From NCBI RefSeq assembly GCF_048771995.1, contig NC_133063.1, positions 8,752,501-8,816,500 on the forward strand: DNA of 64,000 bases, written 5' to 3'. This DNA is from Taeniopygia guttata. Lineage: Eukaryota > Chordata > Aves > Passeriformes > Estrildidae. Shown here piece after piece: positions 27,201 to 36,660 of the stretch; the stretch's first letter is position 1, and every line of letters begins with the position of its first letter. Under the pieces are notes generated by a model, which was not told the DNA's origin, made no database searches, and was given only the letters and a program-made list of their open reading frames with translations. Made by a program: the position numbers and the translations under genes.

Positions 27201-30200
27201 AACTGACAGATGTAATAATGATTTCTGTGAGACAGGCAAGTGTGATTAGGCTGAGGAGTTCTATTAGTCTGTTAGACTGAATAGGTAAGAGGAGCTCTTT
27301 TTCCTAAACCCAATACAGATAATAGCAGTGATGGAGCCTGAAATGATGTTGTGGTTTAACCTCACACTGCAACTGAGTACCATGCAGTCTCTTGCTCACA
27401 ATCTCCCCTCCCCCAAGGGGATGGAGAGAAGAATTAGAAAAAAAATTACAATAACAATAATTAAACTAATTAATAATTAAATGTAATTAAACATAATAAT
27501 AATAATGAAAAGGGAGACAACAAAAAGAGAGACAGAAATAAAACCCAAAAATGAGAAATTATGCACAACACAATTGTGTGCCACCCACTGATCTGTGCTC
27601 AGCCCACCCCTGAGCAGCAATCAGCCTCTTCTGGTCAGTAAACTTCCCCCAGTTTATACACTGAGATATACTAACTTCCCAGGAAGAGAAACATAATCAT
27701 TTTGTCCCAAGATGTGAAGAGAGCAAAGATTCCAAGAGCTATTCCTTAGCCACAGGCATGTCTTTAATAGGAAAAATAGCTTATTCCCTTTTTTATGGTT
27801 CAAAGATGAGGGAGAGATCTTGCCCTAAACCATTGCCACAGTGTGTTATTGGTGAAGCAGTGGTAATATGGTTTAACTCCTCTGGGCAATGCAGAGGAGA
27901 GTCTGGAGTGGAAATGATACAGATACTGTGAAAAGGAATTGCCCAGTATGCTCAGAGATGTTGCAGTGCTTCTTTCCATTTTTCCTTCTGCAGTGCTCAT
28001 CAGCTGGTTATGATCTCAGAGACAGCTGGTTTCCCAAACTGTGAACTTTTGCCTTGCCAGCCTGCCACCTGTCCTTGCATAGCAAAGCTAAGCAGCAAAG
28101 GCATTGAGGATGCAATAGGCAAGGCTAGAGATGGCTTCTCCTGCCTTTCTCCCTCATCACTCAAGTCACAGCTGTTGCCCATGAACAAAGTGAGAGCTCC
28201 ACTGGCTGCAAGGCACAGGCAAGACACAAATGTCCTCAGTGAACACGGATCTGAGAATGTAAAGAAAGTTCCAAGTTTGTCTTTAAAATGCCCGAAGTCA
28301 AATGATGGATGATGAGAAACATCATGTAAGAGCCCTCTGAAAGGGATGGGGGTTAGTCTGATGAAAATTTTGACTGCACCTTGAATGAGTCCTAATTTGT
28401 TCAGTGTTCAGTATGTCAACTGGGAAACATGGAGATACATTTTCTAAATGTTTTATAAATCTAAATCAGTTTCGCACTTGGGGGGCAGAACTTTAGTAAC
28501 ACACCTGTAGATAAGACAGCCCTGTTTTAGGCAGCACCAATGAGCTTTCACTAAGTCAGGTCAAACTTGCTGCTTATGTGAGATGTGCTGCCAATCAGCT
28601 GGTGATACTTTGGAGGTCTTGACAGCAGAAGAAGCTGCTATCAAGGTATTTTTTCTAAGGGGAAGAAGTCTGAGACTTTGGTGGTTGGGGTCTTCACAGA
28701 CAAAGGGAACTGTAAATAATGGCATGAAAATTCTTAGCAAGGAGTCTGAATTTATTTCACATTTAAAAGCTGCTTCTAATAATGTCTTGATGAAGTAAAT
28801 TACTGGATCTGAGCAAATTGGACTTGTGACCAATCAAACATGGTTTGTGGAGATCTGACTTAAGACACTTAAAACTGTATGTACTATGCTTTGGCTGACT
28901 CAGTCGAGATTTTCTTATATGCAAATTGTACCTTAGATGTAAAAAACCTTAGATGTAAGGTTTTAAGTGGCTTTAAACTTTACATCTATTTTGTTGTTTG
29001 ATTTTTTTTCTCTAGACTTTAAAGGTATCAAGATCTCAGCAACAGCTGAGTGTTGGTTGATCTGTTTTCAGAACACAAGATGCTATTGTCTTTTCCTTGG
29101 GTACATGGCTCAGGTCCTGGATTTGTTAGTGTTTATATGAAATATTGGTCTCTCTCTGCTGCACCCTGCCAGCCAAACCTGCATTGGCTACGTCACTCAT
29201 CCTGGCTAAGAGCAGAAATGAATCACAGTGAAATTGAGGCACTTCTAGAGAATGACAATCTGGGGAGCGTGATTTTTGTCCTGTCTTAACTCTGTTGCTT
29301 TTAAGCTTTAGTTACTGCAGTCTACTGCTCCCGAGTTATGTTGGTGCAGAAAAAACAAAATTAAAACACACCTGGTGCCCTGTGCATCTAGAGGGAGCAT
29401 GATTGTCATCCTGTAATACAGTAACAAAGCCGCAGATGCAGGATGCTTGGTCTCTGAGCCAGACCAGAGCAAGCCTGAAAGTCAGAAAATCATCCTGTCT
29501 GGGCTGCCCTCTTGTATTCATCAGAAAAGAATTCCTGAGACTGATAGAGCATTTTGACCCAAAGGTGAAGTAGTTTGCCCACTTGACAGAGGCCTCCTCT
29601 GGAGAAGAATGTCTCCTCTCCTTACCCACAGACTGGTTTCCCTTAGATCTGCCTTCCCTGCTGCCCCCTCTTTCATGTCATCCAGCAACACATAAGTGCT
29701 GAAGTGCTTGGACTGAGATACCAATCCAACAAACTTAAATTACAAAGGGTGACCCTAATATCTTTGGAAATTACAATAGAAGTCTTAGACCTTGAACAAA
29801 ATGCTACTGCAGAGAGTATGCTACAGGATAGCTGCTTGCTCGTGACAGGCAAAGCTTTTTCTTGGAGCTCCTGGAGCTGCCCAGTCGCCGCTTTTGGATT
29901 GTGTGTGAAGCCTGAACATGAACAGGTTTAATTTGAAGTTGCTGCCCATTTGCCACTTGAAACAGTGGGAACCACAGACTATCTGGCAACTTTGTATTTA
30001 AGTTTTGGTCTCTTCTTCCCATTGTTACAATTGCTCAAGCTGGATTTCAGTTTGCTGACTACCTACCTGACAAAATATTGAAGGGAAAGCACTCCATCAA
30101 TTGCTTTATTACTTCTGCAGGATCTTCAAAAAAACCCACAAGATGGCTAAGAATTATATAAAGTATTATCTGCATGATTATATGACTTCCTACTTTTGGT

Positions 30201-33200
30201 TTTCCCCAAATGCACTGACTCAGACGTGATGAGAACATTAAGCAGCATCATTCTCTACAGCCAGCCTGCACTCAGTGAATCCCACTTCATGACACACAGC
30301 TCTGTGTCATGAAGCCTCCATAGGGCAGCACTGATCCCTTGGAGTGAGCAGAGTGGAGGCCACGGACAACAGGCTGCTGTAACACAGCAGATGGATTAGA
30401 GTAAAAGAGACATGCCTTTGATCCACTTGGAGATGAAAAAACAAGGGTGGGTTCTTTTGTCTGCCTTCAGTTTCCATGAGGAAGGGCTCCATCATGAAGA
30501 AGCCAGGTTCTCCTGGGAGATGCACAGGGACAGGACCATTAAGATAAAGGTGCATGGTGGGGCATTCCCACAGTACTAAGAGAGCCTTTTTTTTCTCAAG
30601 GGTACTATGCATAAGGAACACCATTATCCTTGGAAAATGTTTGCAGCTTGACTCCTCAGATAGCAACCCAATAAAAAAGAAGGGTTGGACTGGACAACCT
30701 CTGGAGGTCCCTTCCAGCCAAATTATTCTATCACTATATGAACCTGTATAGATCAGACTCTCTCTCACCTCAGCTGCCACAGACCTTTTCCAATTTACAA
30801 CTTAATTTTCTCCCTTGGTGTGGTGAAGATCTAAGTGACCAGTGATGTTTTTCTATGTAACCACAGCTGAGCTCCAGGGAACACAGTGTACTGTCTTAGT
30901 CCAGTCTGCCAACTGCCTTCACCTCTTTGAGCTCTCAGTAAGAAACAAGACCTGCTCAAGCCTGCTGTTTCTTCTAAGTATTTTTTCTGCCCAAATCTAC
31001 ATTGCATTAAGAATGGAAATGAGGTCTGTGGTTTTCTCTTCAACCCTATGGAATGTGAAAGTGTTGAAAATATCCATTTCTGAATGGTGATAAGGTTTGC
31101 AGGCATTTGTTTCAGTGCTCTATTAACCACAGATTTTCTAACTGAGCAAAGCCAATTGATAGCAAGGCAAGACGGAGACACCTGCACCACACTGTTTACA
31201 TGCCTAAGTACTCATGCTGACTACAGGTTCCCCTGCCATTGCAATTTACTGACTTAATTGCAAGCCCTGGGTGGGGAGATTCTTACTTCCAAACACTCCA
31301 TCTGGTTCTGGTTTCAGCCTTCTCATCAGCTGTTTTGCCCAATGAAGAAAGTATTTGCTAACCAAAAATCTTTCTTCAAGCCATATTGTCTCAGGACTGT
31401 GTTCTAAAACAGCAATAAACTCCTGTCTCTCATTTCCTGGGCTGATACTGATTGCCAGTACTAGCCCTACCTGTCTCAGTCAGGTTTGATCTCTTTCTTA
31501 ATTATTTTATGTAGGATCTCTAGGCAGTAGACATCTTCAAACAACCATGTCAGGACTGATGCAAAGGGTTTTAATCTACTTTAATCACACTCTAGATCTG
31601 AAGAGACTATATCTCCCTCCTTGCTTGTCACATACAAATGAAATTGTATATGATATCACCATTACTAACTCAAGTTCTTTTCCATATGCCTTAGGAAAAT
31701 AAACCAGAGGGAAAAAAGAATTCTGAAGCTGCCTTTAAGAGATGAATCCTCTGCCTGGAACAACAACTTCTGCTCTGAGACCATCAGAAAACTCTACAAG
31801 CTGAAGCAAGGCTGAAGGGATCCAAGGTGCCATCTGGCATTATCCCAAAGATCAGATGGATGCTACTTTCTCATGCATTGCATCTGCTTCTGGACCCCTC
31901 CCAACATGCAAGACTGCTACACCAATAGGTGCACGTAACAATAGGCACTGGTGATGTCATGACTCAGTTGCTTTTTCTGGACTTGCCCACTTTTTCCAGT
32001 GATATTTGAGAAGAATTAACACAAGCTTTAGCTCAGATAACTACCAGCAAATGTGCATAGAAATACCTCCAACTTTCCTGGAGCCTGGCAACTTCTGAGA
32101 AGCTTGGGCCAGCTCCACTGTCGCAGCTGTGCCTATGATAATACAGATCAGCCTTAGAGCTGTGCCAGTGAATGCACATAGAAGATTACTGACTGAACAC
32201 AAGGTCTGGTTCATTGAACTATAAAGTCAACCTCAAGAAGCAAGCAGGGACAGCAAGTTACTGTAGCAGACTAATGCAGAGGAAATAGGTGTTTGCTTAG
32301 GACCCTGCTTGTCTGTCTTAAATGTATTGACACATGTAAATGGCATTAGTGCTCCTGATCACAGAGCATATGTGCAGGTGCCATGGACAAGTACATTTAT
32401 TCCCTCGGCTCCATGCATATATGATGCCTTAGCACGCTCTCAGCATTCAGAATGATCAGCCCTGCTGTCTGTGCTACTAGATATTAAAGTAATAGCAGGG
32501 ATCTGACAGCAATTTCCCATGTCTGCAAGTTGCACATGTGGCATCTCCTTATGCCATCAATATGGAAGAAAAGAGCTACCAGTACAAGCTAAGGCCTAGC
32601 TCATATCTTTTCTATTTCAAATGTGTATCAGCTGCACTGTTATCTTTGAAACAGTATGATGATATGAACTGCATCAATATAGAGAATGTGGAGAGCCAAG
32701 GTGAATACAACCTTCAGACCTCTAATTAAGGGTATGAAAGATTCTAAATTATTTAACTTTCACACCTGGTTCTACTCTGATAACAGTTATGAGATGTAAA
32801 ACTACAGCTACTTCACCAACCACCTAAATTATCAATGATATTACAATGTACTCTCTTAAGCCACAGGAATCCTTTTATCTGTTCAACTGTGTCTCTTTGG
32901 AGTAAATAAGTTTGATTAAAACACATCATTGCAGTTCTATCAGACTTAAACAGCTGAGGCCTGAAGTTTAGATTCCATATATAGGTATTTAAGTAACATT
33001 ATTCATTCTTCCTACTACATAGATCTCTAAACTCACGTCACCTCTGTCTAATTAGCTCACATTAGAGAAATTGTAGCTTGGCAGTGGAATCTGGCCTTCT
33101 GAGGCTATCTTCTGAGCCAATGCTTCTGCTGTTGCAGAAACAGCACCTGCTTGCATGGAAGTGAACCAAGAAATTTGTGAGGATTTGCTCCAAGAGGTCA

Positions 33201-36200
33201 TCAGTTCTGTTCTGATGTGACCACTTAGACCCCATTGAAATAAGCAAAGGTGTGAAAAAGCATGAAATGGGGTGTACCACTGCAAGTCAGTCAGCCAAAG
33301 AAAAGCTGCTTTGCAGCAGCTGGCTACACCAAGTCAGGCTGAATTACTTGATCATTTACATCGCTGAGCTGTTAGCTCACTTGCAGCATCCCCTGCCATA
33401 GGATTCATCCTATACAGCTGAGCACTTACGTTCCCACCAGACTGCAGAGAAAGGTTGCTGTCCTCAGCTTGCCTTTGCCTTTGTTGGGCTTTTCAAAGCT
33501 CCTTGGCCAGATATGACCCTGATGGCAGTCTGTATAGAGCAAAGAAACCAAGAGGTCTGACTCTGCTCTGTGTGGCATGTGGGCACTCTAATCGTCTCAC
33601 TCAAGAAATAAAAAAGGATATAAAGGCACAGTAATAAGAATACATGGTTTGACTGGAGACTAGCCAAGTGCATGTTTACTTCCGTGGCTGTTCAAGCCCT
33701 GTATGTGCCCGTGCCCTGAGATGAAGGTAACTCCTCAGAGAGGCTATGCATCTTTGTGGTCACTGTGACATGTTTCTCAGAATGTCCTTGCACAGTTCTC
33801 TGCATCCTATCTCTCAGACTGCACCACACTCCAAAAAAGGAGCAGGAATGGGTCTGGTCTCTCCTTTCCAATCAATCCCTGGACCAGGTTTTTCAAGTCC
33901 CTCCATCCAAGATTATTAGGTGACTGCTGAGACTCACAGTGTCCTTCTACATTCTGGACACTCCTTCAAGGATTGCTGCTGGCCTGGAAGGGATATCTGA
34001 CCCTGAGAGTATTCACCTGGGATATGGGAAGGTTGAAAACCAGTTTCCTGATTTTTCCTTAGACTCATGTCTCAAAAAAAGGGATCATCAGCCTTTTGAG
34101 AAGGAGGGCTGCAATGATCTAGCTTAAATGACATGACTACTGGGGCTCCTAGCATTATTGTGAATAAAGTCAGGTTGAAGCACACAGTTGAGGAAAGAAC
34201 TGGAAAAAACTTGAGTTCTTCATGTGTTCTTTGTGTTTGGTTTTTATCCAGTTCTTGTGACAACTCTCCTGTCAAACAGCCCTACAGGAGTTTCCAGTAC
34301 TTGTTAAATTGCTATGAACAATGTTGAAACAACTCAGTGCTATGTGAGAGTGACATTAACTATGATTTGAATTTGCCATGACTTCCATGTGGGGAAACTA
34401 AGGAACCCAGGGGGGAGTTCATCTGGATTTACTGTTAAAGAACTCTACTACTGATAACATGCTAATATAATATCATCTTGACTTATATCTCTTCTGCCCC
34501 AGCTGTTCAATTCCCAGGTCTTTCTGGGTTTTTTTCCCTTTTTTTGTAAGTTAAAAAAATCTGTAAAGCAGAAGTCAGTTACAGACCAACTTCATCAGAA
34601 TTAATTTTATTCTGCTTTAGCATTTTTCTGTAAAAGTGCATACTTGTAAGCTGTTGGTAAAATCACCTAACAAAAAATTCTCTGAATTATTTTTAAAAGC
34701 AGTTTGTCTTCATGTGATGCTGAAAGAAACTAGGCATCCCCTGATGAATTAGTGATTTCTTATTATTTAAAAGGCAGGATTTACATGACACACAACTTCT
34801 CAAAATGGGAATGTCCACAAAATGACTTATCTCATAACTAGATGCTATATGCCTGTTAGTTCAGCTCCTACAGTAGCACAAAAATGTCTTGAAGATAGCA
34901 AGGTTCTTAATTTAGCAAGCTGGGGAAACATTTTTCTTCAGCACCATTACTACATTAGGCAGATGAAATGTGAATCTGTAAAAATTAAATGCCCAGATGT
35001 TTTACAGCTTCAAATGAATTAATGAGGAATTATCTGTGGCATGAATTATCCAGTATAGCACCATATTTATGCAAGTTTCCAGTGCCCTTGCACTTCTGAA
35101 ATAGGTGGACAACTTTCTCTGCTCTAAAAAGACAATCCTGTGTTTTATATATATATAAATTGTGAGAAACAAGACATGGTCCTTCACACCTAGAATACTC
35201 AGTTTTAGAATTTTTGATTGCTGCAGGTATTTAAGTTTCAGCTGAAAGGGAGGCATAAAAGCACATTTTGTGTAGAATACTGACTATCTTTCATGACTGT
35301 GGCTATTTCAACATTCTTACTTAAAAACACTTTATTGTCATCCTTGCTAACCTGAATATTTTGAAATAATCACACAGCCCCTATTTTTGTTACCACCATG
35401 CTGAAACTTCTGAAGATAGCTTAGTCAGAGCTGACACCTTAGACTACAGAAGCCCATTATTCTTCCTATTTTTTTCAGCTATATATATATATCATCTCTG
35501 TCTTACTCTAGTCTAAGAGTATGCTTAATAAAAACAAACCAGAATTAGTAAATAGAGATTTAATCTTTCTACATGATGCAGAGAAAATAAACAGTTATGC
35601 TTCTGCTTGTATTTCTCTGTAGAGCTCCATTGCACTCACACACCTACAGGATGCTCAAATCATTCTGCCCAACCCGAAGTTATAATCTCCTGTTGTCAAA
35701 AACCATGGGAAGATTACATTTTTAAGGAAAGGAAGAACATATTTATTTTGAAACACAAACATTTCAATTAATTTATGGAAGTTAAAATTACTCACCTTTA
35801 ATAAAAAATAATAAAAAAAACCACACAAAAACAAGCACACATGCTTCTTCCTTCTTAAAAAAATGTGCCCAGCACTGTAAGATCCACAAACTTACCCAAA
35901 CTGATTACAAAAGTTAGTTAAACCAGCATGGGACTCTAATGAAGTTCAAAATACAAGCAGATACAAGACTTCCCAAAAATAAAAGTTGGGGTTGGATGTA
36001 ACTAGCATTTAGAAGATAAAAAGTAATTTAAAAAGAAAAAAAACCCAAACAAAAAAAAACCAAATCAAAACAATAGCAACAAAAAACTCAAACCACAACA
36101 AAAATAAGGAAAGCCCTGGACAAACACAGATGTGCTTACCTTCAAAGAGTGAGAGGAACAAGGATGACCAGAGACACAGTGCAGAATAAACAAATGCCAA

Positions 36201-36218
36201 GCACTTTTCTGTGAGCAT
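1..36218 (-). CDS. CHRNA8: CHRNA8, neuronal nicotinic acetylcholine receptor subunit alpha-8 (spliced gene, exons 1-7, 3' part outside window)
   Basis: This is a subunit of a pentameric acetylcholine-gated cation channel in the neuronal plasma membrane, alpha-7-like and able to form homomers in birds (family knowledge). Seven minus-strand exons join in phase to about 233 codons covering the leader and nearly all of the extracellular ligand-binding domain. Visible landmarks are loop D Trp85, loop A Tyr123, Cys-loop C158-C172, loop B Trp179 and vicinal C220-C221. With Gly31 as mature residue 1 they fall at the usual 55, 93, 128-142, 149 and 190-191 positions. Alpha-8 is preferred over alpha-7 because loop B reads [13 protein letters not shown] (alpha-7 has GSWTYGGW), exon 4 reads [11 protein letters not shown] and exon 2 begins [11 protein letters not shown]. 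The four membrane segments and cytoplasmic loop lie left of position 1. No frameshift or stop is seen in any exon. Confidence 0.94.
78..1747 (-). other. CHRNA8: CHRNA8 intron 6
   Basis: This is a phase 1 intron of 1.67 kb, AT-rich, with no second gene recognised. It contains the 22-bp duplication at 1697-1740 next to the donor of exon 6. Apparent reading frames near 89-960 have no recognisable motif and are treated as chance. Confidence 0.85.
1697..1740. repeat. 22-bp tandem duplication beside exon 6 donor
   Basis: Two copies of a 22-bp unit, starting attgaaaat and ending taggttgg(t/c)(t/c), lie at 1697-1718 and 1719-1740. They differ at three positions (one internal, two at the end). The second copy ends 7 bp from the exon 6 donor GT (minus strand). 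Confidence 0.9.
1748..1915 (-). CDS. CHRNA8: CHRNA8 exon 6: Cys-loop and loop B
   Basis: The exon is 168 nt with acceptor ctatctacag and donor GTAAAT. It encodes residues 152-207, including [17 protein letters not shown], whose two cysteines 13 residues apart form the signature disulfide coupling the binding domain to the pore. GSWTHSGW follows, with the loop B tryptophan that makes the cation-pi contact with acetylcholine in this family. The exon ends at GEWDLV in phase 1. The length matches the CHRNA7/8 exon 6. The donor lacks G at +5, and a 22-bp tandem duplication begins 7 bp into the intron. Confidence 0.96.
1916..3079 (-). other. CHRNA8: CHRNA8 intron 5
   Basis: This 1.16-kb intron lies between exons 5 and 6 in phase 1. 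No conserved coding signal or well-defined repeat was recognised in it. Confidence 0.85.
3080..3159 (-). CDS. CHRNA8: CHRNA8 exon 5: ligand-binding domain
   Basis: The exon is 80 nt with acceptor tgtgttacag and donor GTAGGG. It encodes residues 125-151, containing [16 protein letters not shown] and then [11 protein letters not shown], all highly conserved in alpha-7/8 subunits. NYS is an N-glycosylation sequon. The exon begins with the last base of a Ser codon and ends with the first base of a Gly codon, so it splices in frame to exons 4 and 6. The length equals the family's exon 5. Confidence 0.96.
3160..5467 (-). other. CHRNA8: CHRNA8 intron 4
   Basis: This 2.3-kb phase 2 intron contains a weak, old CR1-like segment around 4.43-4.66 kb. 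The remainder is unremarkable AT-rich sequence. Confidence 0.85.
4430..4660 (+). mobile_element. Possible ancient CR1-type LINE fragment
   Basis: The stretch acacatcagcctaacttcaa, followed about 50 bp later by catcaaatcaatctaatttt, recalls the reverse-transcriptase part of old archosaur CR1/L3 LINEs, which encodes the 'pVSLTs' and 'QtNLiF' blocks. It is heavily decayed with many stops and the ends are unclear. Identification is by resemblance only. Confidence 0.35.
5468..5577 (-). CDS. CHRNA8: CHRNA8 exon 4: ligand-binding domain, loop A
   Basis: The exon is 110 nt with acceptor tttgtcaacag and donor GTAAGC. It encodes residues 89-124, from [19 protein letters not shown] to [11 protein letters not shown]. 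Tyr123 in the LLYNS motif is the loop A tyrosine of the agonist site. YLSWDQYEY is typical of alpha-8 (alpha-7 has YLQWNVSEY). It starts in phase 0 and ends in phase 2 inside the Ser codon completed by exon 5. Confidence 0.96.
5578..7253 (-). other. CHRNA8: CHRNA8 intron 3
   Basis: This 1.68-kb phase 0 intron contains a small 17-bp tandem repeat at 6136-6196. No coding signal was recognised. Confidence 0.85.
6136..6196. repeat. Short minisatellite, about 17-bp unit
   Basis: The phrase gtggaacat(c/a)t occurs four times at regular spacing. The middle units read ctgtggaacatctgaac, with diverged first and last copies. Confidence 0.85.
7254..7298 (-). CDS. CHRNA8: CHRNA8 exon 3: loop D microexon
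   Basis: This 45-nt, phase 0-0 exon encodes [15 protein letters not shown]. Trp85 (mature position 55) is the complementary-face loop D tryptophan used in homomeric alpha-7/8 receptors. The acceptor is ttcaaag and the donor GTGAGT. It was found by matching the conserved peptide and the exact 45-nt family size. It is far too short to stand out as an open reading frame. Confidence 0.96.
12405..12428. repeat. Perfect 11-bp inverted repeat with 2-nt loop
   Basis: CATGCTTCTCC, then TT, then GGAGAAGCATG: an 11-bp perfect stem with a two-base centre. It could form a tight hairpin. No known motif is attached. Confidence 0.9.
13186..13217 (+). repeat. Poly(A) tract, 32 A
   Basis: This is an uninterrupted run of 32 adenines. 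No AATAAA lies in the 30 bp before it and no target-site duplication was recognised, so a retroposed tail is possible but unproven. Confidence 0.9.
18151..18204. repeat. (AAT)n microsatellite, about 18 units
   Basis: This is a pure AAT/TAA trinucleotide array of about 54 bp within intron 2 of CHRNA8. It is uninterrupted, so it is probably polymorphic. Confidence 0.95.
20259..20398 (-). CDS. CHRNA8: CHRNA8 exon 2: start of mature subunit
   Basis: The exon is 140 nt with acceptor cttttcctctag and donor GTAGGT. It begins with two bases finishing a Val codon, then SQQ, then [16 protein letters not shown], the N-terminal helix of the mature protein, and ends at [12 protein letters not shown] second AG lies 11 nt downstream, but the upstream acceptor restores both the 140-nt family length and the phase needed to join exon 1. 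NDS is a possible glycosylation sequon. Confidence 0.95.
23400..24110 (+). mobile_element. CR1 LINE fragment (reverse transcriptase to C-terminal part)
   Basis: Broken plus-strand translation shows CR1 polymerase blocks in order: [13 protein letters not shown] (consensus YLDFSKAFDTVS), then decayed forms of the 'GVPQGSVLGP' and 'TECTLSKFADD' regions, ECNKV-like 'KFNKGKCKVLHLG', and 'LALYSTLVRPHLEYC'. Many frameshifts and stops make it a dead copy. It is antisense to CHRNA8. Confidence 0.75.
25679..25693. repeat. Short (CA)n run
   Basis: An acacacacacacac dinucleotide run of about seven units. Confidence 0.85.
27347..27680. mobile_element. Endogenous-retrovirus LTR-like block (partial)
   Basis: It begins TGTTGTGGTTTAACCTCA and continues with a C-rich stretch, an AATAAT-rich stretch, then cagtttatacactgagata. 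This order matches my memory of a common avian ERV LTR. TG at the start fits an LTR end. The far end is not defined and no internal viral genes are present, so a truncated solo LTR is likely. Family name not assigned. Confidence 0.6.
28937..28964. repeat. Small direct and inverted repeat
   Basis: ccttagatgtaa occurs twice about 18 bp apart, and aaaaccttagatgtaaggtttt can fold as an 8-bp stem with a 6-nt loop. Confidence 0.7.
30675..30745 (+). mobile_element. CR1 3'-end tail fragment
   Basis: The segment reads gttggactggacaacctctgg followed by ggtcccttccagcc and ttattctatcactatatga. This is the typical CR1 3' terminus ('ggactagatgatctctagaggtcccttccaa...attctatga'). CR1 copies are commonly 5'-truncated to such short tails. 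Confidence 0.8.
35141..35158. repeat. Short (TA)n run
   Basis: A tatatatatataa run in intron 1. A similar short run occurs near 35481-35494. Confidence 0.8.
36015..36110. repeat. A-rich tract beside CHRNA8 exon 1 donor
   Basis: About 95 bp of A-runs broken by C (aaaaccaaa and caaaaa type) lie within intron 1, starting about 30 bp inside the exon 1 donor. On the transcribed strand it is T-rich. Confidence 0.7.
36140..36218 (-). CDS. CHRNA8: CHRNA8 exon 1: start codon and signal peptide
   Basis: The 79-nt coding part runs from ATG (36216-36218, A at -3) to donor GTAAGC. It encodes [19 protein letters not shown] and a further Leu/Phe-rich stretch, a basic residue followed by a hydrophobic core as in a secretory signal peptide. 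It ends in phase 1, exactly what exon 2 requires. The joined sequence places GESQRR at residue 31, which puts all binding-site residues at their usual mature numbers. No other in-frame ATG is seen immediately upstream. The assignment rests on leader character, donor, phase and position, because leaders are poorly conserved. Confidence 0.86.
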
Positions 36219-36660
36219 TGTCAAAATAAGCTGTCTCTCCTTTCTAAGCAGAGGGTGAAAGAGGATGAAGTCTTGAAGACAGCCGGCAATGACTGATGGA
36301 TTTGGCAATTACGGTAATAAGGCATCAAACCAGCTTCCCACCAGGGGAGAAAAGTGCATTTGCTCATGTGCTTCTCCAGTCCCCAGGAGCCAAGTCAGCT
36401 CAGTGCTTGGTCAGTAAATCCAAACACAAAGGAACAGGTTACATTCCTCTGGACTCACATTGCTCGGCACACTGAGCCTTTCCCTGGTCAGGAGCAAATG
36501 CGAGTGATCCTCGCACACAGCTGTCTGTGTGCTGCAAGAAGGGGGAGTGTGCTGCCTCGGAGACGCTCTCCACATCTCCACATATTGTACCTAACTCGAG
36601 ACAGCGCGGCTGCAGTGTTTCCACTGCTTGCACTCGAGTGCCTCTAGAGCTGTTTCCTGG
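36219..36660 (-). promoter_or_regulatory. CHRNA8: Presumed CHRNA8 5' UTR and promoter region
   Basis: This is the sequence directly upstream of the CHRNA8 start codon. Local CpG content rises at about 36.49-36.61 kb. No clear TATA box or start site could be fixed by eye, so the call rests on position alone. Confidence 0.4.

Larger units (their letters stand above)
20399..36139 (-). other. CHRNA8: CHRNA8 intron 1 (about 15.7 kb)
   Basis: This phase 1 intron contains a CR1 reverse-transcriptase fragment (23.4-24.1 kb), an LTR-like block (27.35-27.68 kb), a CR1 3' tail (30.68-30.75 kb), and short AT and A-rich tracts. The A-rich tract at 36015-36110 lies just inside the exon 1 donor. No additional coding exon was recognised. 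The span follows from exons 1 and 2 being joined by phase. Confidence 0.75.

Noticed and set aside
30307..30780. 157-codon minus-strand open frame
   Set aside because: It crosses the CR1 3' tail and shows no conserved motif.
36216..36308. Upstream extension of CHRNA8 exon 1 reading frame to 36308
   Set aside because: The extension starts at TTG, not ATG, and would bury the signal peptide. The first in-frame ATG at 36218 gives a normal leader.
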